This document shows, in pieces, positions 1-6,810 of a stretch of DNA of 13,311 bases; the first letter of the stretch is position 1, and each line of letters opens with the position of its first letter. Under the pieces are notes generated by a model, which searched no databases, was not told the DNA's origin, and was given only the letters and a program-made list of their open reading frames with translations. The position numbers and the translations under genes were made by a program. The stretch comes from Dehalococcoidia bacterium (lineage in GTDB: Bacteria; Chloroflexota; Dehalococcoidia; UBA3495): NCBI GenBank assembly GCA_028822675.1, contig JAPKDE010000050.1, positions 1 through 13,311 on the forward strand, given 5' to 3'.

Positions 1-32
1 AGTTTCCCCAAACGGTCGGAAAATTTCACCAT
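1..32 (-). CDS. Possible start of an unidentified gene (partial, runs off left edge)
   Basis: An ATG at 32-30 on the minus strand opens a frame reading MVKFSDRLGK up to the window edge. A purine-rich GGGAG lies about 13 nt upstream and GAG directly precedes the ATG, so the ribosome site is only fair. It would be the next gene of the leftward operon, about 42 bases after the hicA-like remnant. Ten codons are too few to identify a family, and no function is proposed. Confidence 0.3.
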   Translation of the reverse strand, partial: MVKFSDRLGK

Positions 33-67
33 CTCGACTTCAGTTCTCCCTGTTTATTGATTGAATC

Positions 68-82
68 GACCGTCTTACGGTC
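68..82. other. Short hairpin at end of hicA remnant
   Basis: GACCGT and ACGGTC form a perfect 6-bp stem with a 3-nt loop. The TAA that ends the hicA-like frame lies in the loop and stem. Read on the plus strand the stem is followed by a T-rich stretch (TCTTAAATTCATTTCT), as in a weak terminator. On the minus strand, where the genes run, no T-run follows. Its role is unclear. Confidence 0.3.
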
Positions 83-284
83 TCTTAAATTCATTTCTAG
101 TAATTCCCAAATCGCGAATTATCGCGCTTAGGGTACCAGGTTTCAGGTCCCGGCTTCTCTAATTGGGTATGGTTGTTCGCTGGCGGTTGACAGGGTTGAT
201 CCAGATTTCGTGGTCGCCCCTAGCTGTTCGGTCAAACTCACACCCCAACCGGCGTAATCTTCTGGTTAACTCACGGTAGTTCAA
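75..284 (-). pseudogene. hicA: HicA-like mRNA interferase toxin, interrupted by an in-frame TAG
   Basis: The frame starts at a TTG (284-282) overlapping the TGA of the upstream hicB-like gene and runs 69 codons to a TAA at 77-75. Codon 42 (161-159) is TAG. The part before it reads like the HicA/YcfA double-stranded RNA-binding toxin fold: YRELTRRLRRLGCEFDR, then GDHEIWINP with the family's conserved His (residue 25), then RTTIPN. After the stop the same frame continues RDLKPGTLSAIIRDLGI, the usual C-terminal signature. Both halves are recognisable and in one frame, so a single substitution has probably broken a full-length gene of normal HicA size. HicA toxins cleave mRNA and are held inactive by HicB, whose gene is intact next door. 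A sequencing error at the TAG cannot be excluded, and stop-codon read-through is unlikely. The family call comes from motif recognition only. Confidence 0.75.
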
Positions 285-544
285 ACCGCTACGGTAAATT
301 CTCCCGGAACATCAGTGCTCGTGGTCTCAATGGACATTGCTTCGACTTCCGGTGGCAGTGAGTCTCCATTAGACTTGTACGAATCTATGAATCCAGCCGC
401 GACGCTTTGAAGGTTTTCCATTACTTCCGTGAGGGTATCGCCCCAAGCCCGGCAACCGGGCAATGACGGAACCTCGGCCATGAATCGGTCTTCGGTCTCA
501 TCGCTGGGTTGGTGAATGACTAGTGAAAGTTTGTACAGTTGCAT
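281..544 (-). CDS. hicB: HicB-like antitoxin (UPF0150 / partial RNase H fold)
   Basis: The 87-residue protein begins MQLYKLSLVIHQ and contains FMAEVPSLPGCRAWGDTLTEVMENL, the classic strand-strand-helix signature of the HicB_like antitoxin family. It ends in a short beta strand (GEFTVAV). There is no added helix-turn-helix or ribbon-helix-helix, so it is the short HicB form. I chose the ATG at 544 rather than an upstream one at 571: GGAGG (557-553) lies 8 nt before it, and the shorter form does not overlap dapF, leaving a 17-nt gap. In type II modules HicB neutralises the HicA ribonuclease. Here the downstream hicA frame overlaps this gene's stop codon, so the two were translationally coupled, but hicA is interrupted. 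It appears to be co-transcribed with dapF. Whether it still has a function without its toxin is unknown. Confidence 0.85.
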   Translation of the reverse strand: MQLYKLSLVIHQPSDETEDRFMAEVPSLPGCRAWGDTLTEVMENLQSVAAGFIDSYKSNGDSLPPEVEAMSIETTSTDVPGEFTVAV

Positions 545-561
545 AATTGCATCCTCCGATA

Positions 562-1413
562 CTAGGTCCATTCCCCGGAAAATACTTCTTCTGCGGGGCC
601 TTCTAGGTAGACCTCACCTTGGCCGTCCCAGTCCACCTTGAGGGTGCCACCGGGCAGTGTTATGTCAACGGTGTGGCCGGTGTGCCCGCCAAGGATCGAA
701 GCCACTGCGATGCCACAAGCCCCGGTGCCGCAGGCCAGGGTTTCTCCGGAGCCCCGCTCCCAAACGCGGGCAGTCAGGTGATCCCGGCTGTCTATATTCA
801 CAATCTCAAAGTTGACCCGCCGAGGAAAGATCGAATGAGTCTCCACTTTGGGCCCAACGGTCAGCAACGGGAAATCAGCCACCGGAGTGTCAATGAAGGT
901 GACAGCGTGAGGGTTACCCATGGAAACAAAGCTCAACGGCAGGTCATGTCCGTCCATTTCAAAAGGGAATTCCAGCACCGGACCGGCTCCGTATTCTCCG
1001 GCAGGATCCAACGCCACTGGAACATCTGATGGGTTGAAGATGGGCAGGCCCATGGATACTCTGGCCCCGGTAACCAAGCCGTCTTCAGTGATGGGCACGA
1101 TGTTCCGAATGCCCGCTAGGGTCTCAACACTTACCGAGCTCGTTGAGCCGGAAACAATGCTGCGGTCAACGGCGTATTTAACGAAGCACCTGATGCCATT
1201 GCCGCACATCTCCGCCTCTGAGCCATCAGCGTTGAACATGCTCATCCGGAGGTCGGCTACTTCAGAGTCTTTAATCAGTATCAGACCGTCGCTGCCAACA
1301 CCAAAATGGCGGTCGCTCATGCGGCGTGCCAACTCTGGCCAGTCGCGGTCTTCGGAGCGCGCATCGACATACACATAGTCGTTGCCAGCGCCGTGCATTT
1401 TAGTGAATTTCAT
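562..1413 (-). CDS. dapF: Diaminopimelate epimerase
   Basis: The enzyme interconverts LL- and meso-diaminopimelate in the cytoplasm, the penultimate step to lysine and the source of meso-DAP for peptidoglycan where that is used. The 283-residue length is normal. The two pseudo-symmetric halves each carry a catalytic cysteine: NADGSEAEMCGNGIRC at about 61-76 (Cys70) and ERGSGETLACGTGAC at about 219-233 (Cys228). The N-terminus MKFTKMHGAGNDYVYVD is typical. The ATG at 1413 has AGGAG (1425-1421) 7 nt upstream. The gene lies 30 nt after miaA and 17 nt before hicB on the same strand, so it probably belongs to the same operon. No odd features were seen. Confidence 0.97.
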   Translation of the reverse strand: MKFTKMHGAGNDYVYVDARSEDRDWPELARRMSDRHFGVGSDGLILIKDSEVADLRMSMFNADGSEAEMCGNGIRCFVKYAVDRSIVSGSTSSVSVETLAGIRNIVPITEDGLVTGARVSMGLPIFNPSDVPVALDPAGEYGAGPVLEFPFEMDGHDLPLSFVSMGNPHAVTFIDTPVADFPLLTVGPKVETHSIFPRRVNFEIVNIDSRDHLTARVWERGSGETLACGTGACGIAVASILGGHTGHTVDITLPGGTLKVDWDGQGEVYLEGPAEEVFSGEWT

Positions 1414-1443
1414 GTCTGGGCTCCTAGTGGGACGGGAGGCTCA

Positions 1444-2394
1444 TTATAACACAGGGCTGGTCTCAGACAGGTACGCCGAAACCACTTCAAAAGCCTTTTC
1501 CAGTACGGCTGGATCTGCAGCATCCAGCCATGTAATACGGGGGTCTGAAGGCTTGAACCAGGTGTACTGGCGGCGGGCCAGCCGGTGGGTCTGGGTCTTA
1601 GTGCGGTCTACGGCTTCATCCAGCGACAATTCGCCGGTCAAGTGTTGACCCAGCTCCCGGTAACCAGGGCTATCTAGGGAGCCTTCCCCCATTGGGTATC
1701 CCGCCTCAGCCAGCCGTTCCACCTCCGCTAGGAAACCGGCCGCCATCATCGCGTCCACCCGGTCGTCGATACGCTGGTAGATGGCTTTTCGCTCCATAGT
1801 CAAGCCCAGCACTAAATAATCGCCGGTCACAGGTTCTTTTTGGCCTAACTCGGACGGCTTCTGATTGGTGATGTGGAAGATCTCCAGAGCCCGGATTACC
1901 CGACGCACGTTCCGGGCGTCTAGGGCGTCGGCGCGGACAGGGTCGATCTGGCGCAACCGGTCATGTAGTAACTGACCGCCGCCATCAGCCCCAGCTTCTG
2001 TTTCTAGGGCGGCCCGGAACTCGGGATCCGGCGGGACTGCGGGGACAGACTGGCCTTCCAGCAAAGCCCACACATACTGGCCTGTGCCGCCCGCAACCAG
2101 GGGCAGTTTACCCCGGCTGATTATGTCATCTGCCGCAGCTTGGGCCAGGGGCAAGAAAGCGCCCAGCCCAAAGGATTCGGAGGGTAGTAAGAGGTCAAGT
2201 AGGTGGTGGGGCACAAGTGCTAGTTCTGCCGGAGTTGCTTTGGCCGTGCCGATGTCCATTTGTTTATAGACTTGGCGGCTGTCGGCGTTGATGACCTCGC
2301 CGTTAAACCGCTGGCACAGTTCCACGGCCAAGGCGGTCTTGCCCACGGCGGTGGGGCCAACTACGGCGATTCGGGGTCGAGTATTGGTCGGCAC
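1444..2394 (-). CDS. miaA: tRNA dimethylallyltransferase
   Basis: MiaA transfers a dimethylallyl group from DMAPP to N6 of A37 in tRNAs reading UNN codons (i6A37). The 316-residue product shows the P-loop GPTAVGKT (13-20), DSRQVYK (38-44) with the conserved Asp, GGTGQY (102-107), and RNVRRVIRALEI (161-172), all family signatures. The start is a GTG at 2394. A stop lies just upstream in frame and no ATG or TTG lies between that stop and the P-loop, so GTG is the only standard choice, although no good Shine-Dalgarno precedes it. It lies 35 nt after tpiA and 30 nt before dapF. With the YwlC gene at the head of the operon, it puts two A37 modification activities (i6A and t6A) in one transcription unit. 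Confidence 0.96.
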   Translation of the reverse strand: MPTNTRPRIAVVGPTAVGKTALAVELCQRFNGEVINADSRQVYKQMDIGTAKATPAELALVPHHLLDLLLPSESFGLGAFLPLAQAAADDIISRGKLPLVAGGTGQYVWALLEGQSVPAVPPDPEFRAALETEAGADGGGQLLHDRLRQIDPVRADALDARNVRRVIRALEIFHITNQKPSELGQKEPVTGDYLVLGLTMERKAIYQRIDDRVDAMMAAGFLAEVERLAEAGYPMGEGSLDSPGYRELGQHLTGELSLDEAVDRTKTQTHRLARRQYTWFKPSDPRITWLDAADPAVLEKAFEVVSAYLSETSPVL

Positions 2395-2429
2395 GTCAGA
2401 AACTACGCTGCAAAAAGGTCTGACTGTGC

Positions 2430-3188
2430 CTAGGCCTTGGCTGCAACTACGGCAGTGGCTACCTGAAGAAACTGGTCGGCCTGGAGCGCCGCTCCGCCAA
2501 TCAGTCCGCCGTGGATGCAGTCTTGGGCCGCGTAATCACCGGCGTTGCCACCGTTCATGCTACCGCCATAAAGCAAGGAGATGTTGTCGGCTGCGCCTGA
2601 GAATATTCTGTGTAGGGTCTCTAGAATCACCCCACCAATGATCTCAGCGGCAGTCTCCGGGGTGGCCGACTGGCCAGTTCCAATGGCCCAGATTGGCTCG
2701 TAGGCGACGATTAGACCGGTGGCGTCGCTAATTCCCTCGAGTCCCGCGCGGACCTGCCCGCTGATGAAGTCTGAGGCTTGACCGGCCTCCCTCTGTTCCA
2801 GGGTCTCGCCGACACACATGATGGGCCTCAATCCGGCTGCCTGGGCTGCTTTGACCTTGAGGTTGACCGATTCGTCGGTCTCGGCAAACATTTGGCGGCG
2901 TTCCGAATGGCCGATAATCACGTAGTCGCAGAGTCCCTGCAGCATCCCCGGCGAAACCTCACCAGTAAATGCGCCAGACTCCTGGAAATGCATGTTTTGA
3001 GCGCCCACTTTGACCGCAGAACCCTTGACCGCATCGCTGACAGCGACCAGGGATATGGCCGGCGGACAGAGCACCAATTCCACACCCGTGACTCCGGCTG
3101 CGCCGTCTCGCACTCCAGCGGCCAAGGCTGCGGCTTCCGAGACAGTTGTGTTCATTTTCCAGTTTCCAGCGACTACCAGGTCAGGCAT
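2430..3188 (-). CDS. tpiA: Triosephosphate isomerase
   Basis: The enzyme interconverts dihydroxyacetone phosphate and glyceraldehyde 3-phosphate in glycolysis and gluconeogenesis, using a TIM-barrel fold. The 252-residue length is normal. Catalytic residues are all present: Lys11 in GNWKMN, His94 in IIGHSERR, Glu164 in AYEPIWAIGTG (followed by flexible loop 6), and the phosphate-binding YGGSMNGGN at about 207-215. Cys125 in PIMCVGE matches the usual conserved cysteine. The ATG at 3188 has GGAG (3200-3197) 8 nt upstream. It follows the phosphoglycerate mutase gene by 44 nt and precedes miaA by 35 nt. Confidence 0.98.
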   Translation of the reverse strand: MPDLVVAGNWKMNTTVSEAAALAAGVRDGAAGVTGVELVLCPPAISLVAVSDAVKGSAVKVGAQNMHFQESGAFTGEVSPGMLQGLCDYVIIGHSERRQMFAETDESVNLKVKAAQAAGLRPIMCVGETLEQREAGQASDFISGQVRAGLEGISDATGLIVAYEPIWAIGTGQSATPETAAEIIGGVILETLHRIFSGAADNISLLYGGSMNGGNAGDYAAQDCIHGGLIGGAALQADQFLQVATAVVAAKA

Positions 3189-3232
3189 GGGACTATCTCC
3201 AATTTTCTTTTGTGGTTGGGAGTGCGAATCGG

Positions 3233-4438
3233 CTACGGGCCGAACTTGGTCATTTTCCCGGCGTGGGAAAGGCCGTGGACCATTACGCTGGTGGCCGGTA
3301 TGCTGCCGATTGAGCCCAGGGGGCAGGCACGTTCGTCAAACGTTGGCACGCCCTCGCCTTTGGTCAGCTTGGAATGCAGCATGAACGGCACTGGATGCCA
3401 GCTATGGGCAGCCATTATCGCCGGGGTGGAGTGGTCACCGGCGACCATCAAAACGTCCGGTTCCAGCTCGAGTATCTCAGGTATAAACGGGTCCAGTTCT
3501 TCCAGACAACGCACCTTGGCGTCAAAGTCGCCATCTTCTCCGGCGGCATCAGCCGGCTTGTAGTGAATGAAGAAGAAATCGTGCTTGTCCCAGTTGGCCC
3601 GGAGAGTATCCATCTCAGCGGCAAAGTTCTTGCCAGTGGGAATGACATTCATTCCGGCCACAGTGGCCAGACCACGGTACATTGGGTAGGCGGCGATGGC
3701 TGCCGGGTCCAGACGGTACACCTCACCCATGGGAGGCAGTGACGGCATCTGGGCAAAGCCCCGCAACAACAGCATGTTGGCCCTTTCTTCTTCGGCCATC
3801 AACTTCGCTGCCTGCTTCACAAACTCGTTGACGATGTCGGCAGTTTTCTGAGCTTCTGGCTTTATCGCTTTCACTTCCAGGGCTTTGGCACCAGTGACCT
3901 GAGGGTCGGTCTCGGTGACCAACTCAGAGAGACCTTCACCGCGTAGACGCAGCACAAATCTGTAGTCTTGGACGGAGAAAACATCCAACTGAACACCCGG
4001 AATCTCTATTCGGTCTAGTCGTTCGCAGATGGGAGCGCTGAATTCGGTGGGTATCCGGCCAGCGCGGCGGTCAACCAGCAGACCATCGCCGTCAACGAGG
4101 CAGAAGTTGCCCCTGGTAGCCACGTCACCCGGTTGCAGCTCGACCTCAATGCCCAGGGCTTCCAATGCCCCGCGACCAATCTGATGCTTCAGTGGGTCGT
4201 AGCCAAAGAGGGCCAAGTGGCCAGGTCCGCTACCGGGAGCCACACCGGGCAATACTGGGGTGGTCACGCCGCAGGCGCTCTTCTGAGCCAGTGCATCTAG
4301 GTTGGGAATATGGGCGGTTTCCAGCTCTGATTTGCCGGTGTCCGGATGGGCTAAACCGCCCAAGCCGTCGGCAACCAACAACACTATCTTAGTCGGTGTC
4401 TTGGTGTAACAATCTCTTAATTCTTCTACATCTATCAC
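3233..4438 (-). CDS. apgM: Cofactor-independent phosphoglycerate mutase, archaeal type
   Basis: The enzyme converts 3-phosphoglycerate to 2-phosphoglycerate without 2,3-bisphosphoglycerate. The 401-residue length fits the shorter archaeal (ApgM) class of the alkaline-phosphatase superfamily rather than the roughly 510-residue bacterial GpmI. Visible signatures are VADGLGG (22-28) with metal ligand Asp24, PGSGPGHLALFGYDP (68-82) with presumed phosphoserine nucleophile Ser70, AGDHSTPA (333-340) and HSWHPVP (345-351), the C-terminal metal-site block. The start is GTG at 4438 with GAGG ending 9 nt upstream. The only other mutase-like step in the cluster is covered by this gene, so with pgk and tpiA it makes a lower-glycolysis block. 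It is 90 nt after pgk and 44 nt before tpiA. A phosphonopyruvate-decarboxylase-related annotation is sometimes given to this family, but the context favours the mutase. Confidence 0.93.
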   Translation of the reverse strand: MIDVEELRDCYTKTPTKIVLLVADGLGGLAHPDTGKSELETAHIPNLDALAQKSACGVTTPVLPGVAPGSGPGHLALFGYDPLKHQIGRGALEALGIEVELQPGDVATRGNFCLVDGDGLLVDRRAGRIPTEFSAPICERLDRIEIPGVQLDVFSVQDYRFVLRLRGEGLSELVTETDPQVTGAKALEVKAIKPEAQKTADIVNEFVKQAAKLMAEEERANMLLLRGFAQMPSLPPMGEVYRLDPAAIAAYPMYRGLATVAGMNVIPTGKNFAAEMDTLRANWDKHDFFFIHYKPADAAGEDGDFDAKVRCLEELDPFIPEILELEPDVLMVAGDHSTPAIMAAHSWHPVPFMLHSKLTKGEGVPTFDERACPLGSIGSIPATSVMVHGLSHAGKMTKFGP

Positions 4439-4455
4439 TGGTTATTTCCTCGTGT

Positions 4456-4498
4456 TTGGGCCTAATAATTCCCAAGCTGTTCTCTCGCCGTACAGCTT
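4456..4498. other. Two alternative hairpins between pgk and apgM
   Basis: AAGCTGT (4474-4480) and ACAGCTT (4492-4498) are perfect 7-bp arms around an 11-nt loop. A second pair, TTGGG (4456-4460) and CCCAA (4471-4475), is 5 bp with a 10-nt loop and shares two bases with the first, so the two exclude each other. Neither is followed by a T-run on the minus strand, so a terminator is unlikely. A role in mRNA processing or stability between cistrons is possible. Confidence 0.35.
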
Positions 4499-4528
4499 AT
4501 CACCGATGGCTGAGTCGCCTGATTTTAA

Positions 4529-5725
4529 TTAAACGTCTGGCAGGGCAGCAATGCCCGGTAGTTCCTTGCCTTCAAGGAATTCCAGGGACGCGCCGCCGCC
4601 GGTGGACACGTGCGTCATCTTATCCATCAGGCCCAGTTCTTCGATCGCCTCGGCCGTGGAGCCTCCGCCAATGACGCTGGTAACGCAGTCTAGCTTGGCA
4701 ATGGCCTCGGCCACGGTTCGGGTTCCAGCGCTGAACCGAGGCATCTCAAAGACTCCCATGGGTCCGTTCCAGATTATGGTCTTGCACTTGCTGAGAGCCT
4801 CGGCAAAATCCTGGGCTGAAGATGGAGCAATATCCATGATGTACCAGCCGTCGGGAACGTCGCCTACGTGCATGACATCGGTTTCTCCGGGGTCGGCGGC
4901 AAACTCGTTGGCAATGACTACGTATTCTGGCAGATGGACTTCTATGTTGGCTGCTTCAGCCCGTAGCATGATCTCGCGGGCGAATTCCAGGCGGTCTTCT
5001 TCAATCCTAGAATCGCCGGTCAAATAACCCATCGCGTTCAAGAAAGTGACACACATACCACCGCCGATGAACAGGTGGTCCAGGTCTTCCAGTAGGTTAT
5101 CCAGCAGCAGAATTTTGTCGCTGACCTTGGCACCGCCCATCAATGCGGCCAGGGGTTTTTCCGGAGACTCCAAGGCTTTGCCCATCTCTTCTACTTCACG
5201 CTGGACCAACAATCCCATGGCCGAGGGCAGGAACTTGGTTATACCGTCAGTGGATGCGTGGGCCCGGTGGGTAACGGCAAAGGCGTCCATCACGAAACAG
5301 TCCACCGAGTCGGCTAGTTCACAGGCAAAAACGCCGTCGTTCTTCTCCTCGCCCGGGTGGAACCGCAGGTTCTCCAGCAGGACCACATCACCGGGAGCCA
5401 TGGCGGCGATGGCTTCGGCCACCACGGGGCCGGTGATTTCCGGCAGGCTCTTTACGGGGCGCTCCAGCAAGTACGCTAACCGGTCTCCAACGGGGGCCAG
5501 CCGCAGATCTTCTACAACCTCGCCTTTGGGGCGGCCCAGGTGGGAGCAGAGCACAACCTTGCTGCCCTGCTCAATTAGATACTTTATGGTGGGTAGAGTG
5601 GCCCGCAGCCGCTGGTCATAGAGGGATATTCCCTCAATTCCCTGGTCGATTGGCACATTGAAATCCACTCGCACCAGCACTCTTTTGCCAGCCACATCAA
5701 GCTGGTCCAGTCTACGTTTTGCCAT
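4529..5725 (-). CDS. pgk: Phosphoglycerate kinase
   Basis: The enzyme transfers phosphate between 1,3-bisphosphoglycerate and ADP. The 398-residue, two-domain protein shows VDFNVP (20-25), SHLGRPKG (61-68), the substrate-site MDAFAVTHRAHAST (146-159), the ADP-binding MGGAKVSDKI (196-205), WNGPMGVFE (319-327), and a glycine-rich GGGSTAEA (353-360), where many PGKs have an Asp instead of the Ser. The C-terminus is the usual STGGGASLEFLEGKELPG. The ATG at 5725 overlaps the TAA of the upstream polyprenyl-synthetase homologue by one base (TAATG), so translation is likely coupled. It is followed after 90 nt by apgM. Confidence 0.98.
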   Translation of the reverse strand: MAKRRLDQLDVAGKRVLVRVDFNVPIDQGIEGISLYDQRLRATLPTIKYLIEQGSKVVLCSHLGRPKGEVVEDLRLAPVGDRLAYLLERPVKSLPEITGPVVAEAIAAMAPGDVVLLENLRFHPGEEKNDGVFACELADSVDCFVMDAFAVTHRAHASTDGITKFLPSAMGLLVQREVEEMGKALESPEKPLAALMGGAKVSDKILLLDNLLEDLDHLFIGGGMCVTFLNAMGYLTGDSRIEEDRLEFAREIMLRAEAANIEVHLPEYVVIANEFAADPGETDVMHVGDVPDGWYIMDIAPSSAQDFAEALSKCKTIIWNGPMGVFEMPRFSAGTRTVAEAIAKLDCVTSVIGGGSTAEAIEELGLMDKMTHVSTGGGASLEFLEGKELPGIAALPDV

Positions 5726-6753
5726 TACCGTCCCCCTTCCGCCGCCCAGCGACCGAGGTCTGTCAGAGCGTCCATTCCTTCTTGTGATACGCCGCTTTGT
5801 GATAAACCGCTCAGGCCCGACAGGGCTTGGTCAACCAACTCCTGGGCTTTGTCTTGGGAAACCCGTTTGGCGTCGGTGCTGTCCAGTATCTCAATCATCT
5901 TGACGATGTCGCTGTCTTCTAGGACTCGCTTCATATAAATGGCGCCAAGTTCTCGCTTAACACTTACTTCAGCCGTTTCTAGTGTGTGTACCAGGGGCAG
6001 GCTTTTTTTCTTGTTAATAACGTTACTGGGGGTCATACCGTCGCCGCGTTCACCCCACAGGTCGTCTATGTCTCGGGCAATCTGCCAGGCCATTCCCATG
6101 TTCCGGCCCACGTCAGCCATCTTGGAGCAGACTTCATCTGAAGCGCCGGTGACCAGTGCGCCGGCTTCAGCGGCGCAGGCAGCCAGTGCGCCTGCTTTGC
6201 GCCCAATCATGTCCAGATACGAGGCTGTGGTGACCAGCATTTGGTCTTGAAATTCCAGGTCCATGTACTGTCCCTCGCATAGGGAGAGGCAGGCCATGTC
6301 CAGGGAACGGACCGCCCGCAGAACCCGGTCGGCGGGTACATCTTTCTGGGCCAGACTCATCATGGTGGTTCGCCCCAGGGAATGCAGGCCGTCTCCGGCG
6401 TTAATCGCCTGTGCTGGCCCCCAGACCCACCAGATACTGGGCCGGTCTCCAGCCTCCGCCCGGCCGGCTTGGACATCACCGTGAACCAGGGTGAAGTTAT
6501 AAATCAGATCCACGCTGGCAGCGACGGGCAGCGCCTCGGTGAAATCACCCGCCAGGGCTTCACAGGATGCCAAGGCCATCGCCGACTGAAAAGTCAGAGG
6601 GGAAGTCCCGCTCTGCTGCTGACCTTGTTCATCCACCCAGCCAAGGTGATAGCGCAGCACATCGTATAAGAAGCCTTCTCTGGATTCGAAGACTCCTTTG
6701 AGTTCGTCTTCCACGGCTTGCCGGTAGCATTGGTATATCTGTGGCAGCGGGAT
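5725..6753 (-). CDS. Polyprenyl synthetase homologue with degenerate Asp-rich motifs
   Basis: The fold is that of trans-isoprenyl diphosphate synthases (all-helical, cytoplasmic). Retained family blocks are LYDVLRYHLGWVDE, VDLIYNFTLVH, RPSIWWVWGPAQAINAGD, GQYMDLEFQ, and NKKKSLPLV after the second motif. The metal-binding motifs are not retained. Where DDxxD should follow VH, the sequence is GDVQAGR (6480-6460), and the second motif reads QIARDIDDLWG, with Arg (CGA, 6075-6073) at the first Asp. It may be inactive, a non-catalytic subunit of a heteromeric synthase, or have another chemistry. The only standard start is a GTG at 6714, which has no ribosome site. In-frame upstream sequence still encodes the family-like PLPQIYQCYRQAV, and AGGAG (6765-6761) lies exactly 7 nt before an ATC at 6753, which I take as the start (342 residues). 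ATT at 6756 or CTG at 6747 are alternatives. Its stop overlaps the pgk start. Confidence 0.85.
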   Translation of the reverse strand: MPLPQIYQCYRQAVEDELKGVFESREGFLYDVLRYHLGWVDEQGQQQSGTSPLTFQSAMALASCEALAGDFTEALPVAASVDLIYNFTLVHGDVQAGRAEAGDRPSIWWVWGPAQAINAGDGLHSLGRTTMMSLAQKDVPADRVLRAVRSLDMACLSLCEGQYMDLEFQDQMLVTTASYLDMIGRKAGALAACAAEAGALVTGASDEVCSKMADVGRNMGMAWQIARDIDDLWGERGDGMTPSNVINKKKSLPLVHTLETAEVSVKRELGAIYMKRVLEDSDIVKMIEILDSTDAKRVSQDKAQELVDQALSGLSGLSQSGVSQEGMDALTDLGRWAAEGGR

Positions 6754-6760
6754 AATCTGT

Positions 6761-6765
6761 CTCCT
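6761..6765 (-). promoter_or_regulatory. Shine-Dalgarno AGGAG before a non-standard start codon
   Basis: AGGAG on the minus strand is followed by 7 nt and then ATC (6753-6751). No ATG, GTG or TTG in the right frame lies between the upstream in-frame TAA and residue 14 of the polyprenyl-synthetase homologue, so this ribosome site decides for a near-cognate start. Confidence 0.55.
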
Positions 6766-6788
6766 AGTTTTCCGTTATTGGTTCCGGT

Positions 6789-6810
6789 TTAGTTCTGGTC
6801 TTAGTTCTGG
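6789..6810 (-). repeat. 12-nt tandem duplication carrying two in-frame stops
   Basis: CCAGAACTAA occurs at 6810-6801 and again at 6798-6789 on the minus strand, a 12-nt period. The first copy encodes the last codons and TAA of the ywlC gene, and the second repeats the same codons and stop in frame just downstream. It looks like a small slippage duplication that gave a back-up stop. Confidence 0.6.

Noticed and set aside
159..161. Recoding of the hicA TAG (pyrrolysine or programmed read-through)
   Set aside because: Nothing nearby suggests a recoding element, and the other genes in the window end in ordinary stops, including TAG for apgM. A nonsense mutation or sequence error is simpler.
5046..5621. 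A 191-codon plus-strand frame opposite pgk
   Set aside because: Low-complexity Ser/Arg-rich translation typical of the antisense strand of a GC-rich gene; pgk is unmistakable on the other strand.
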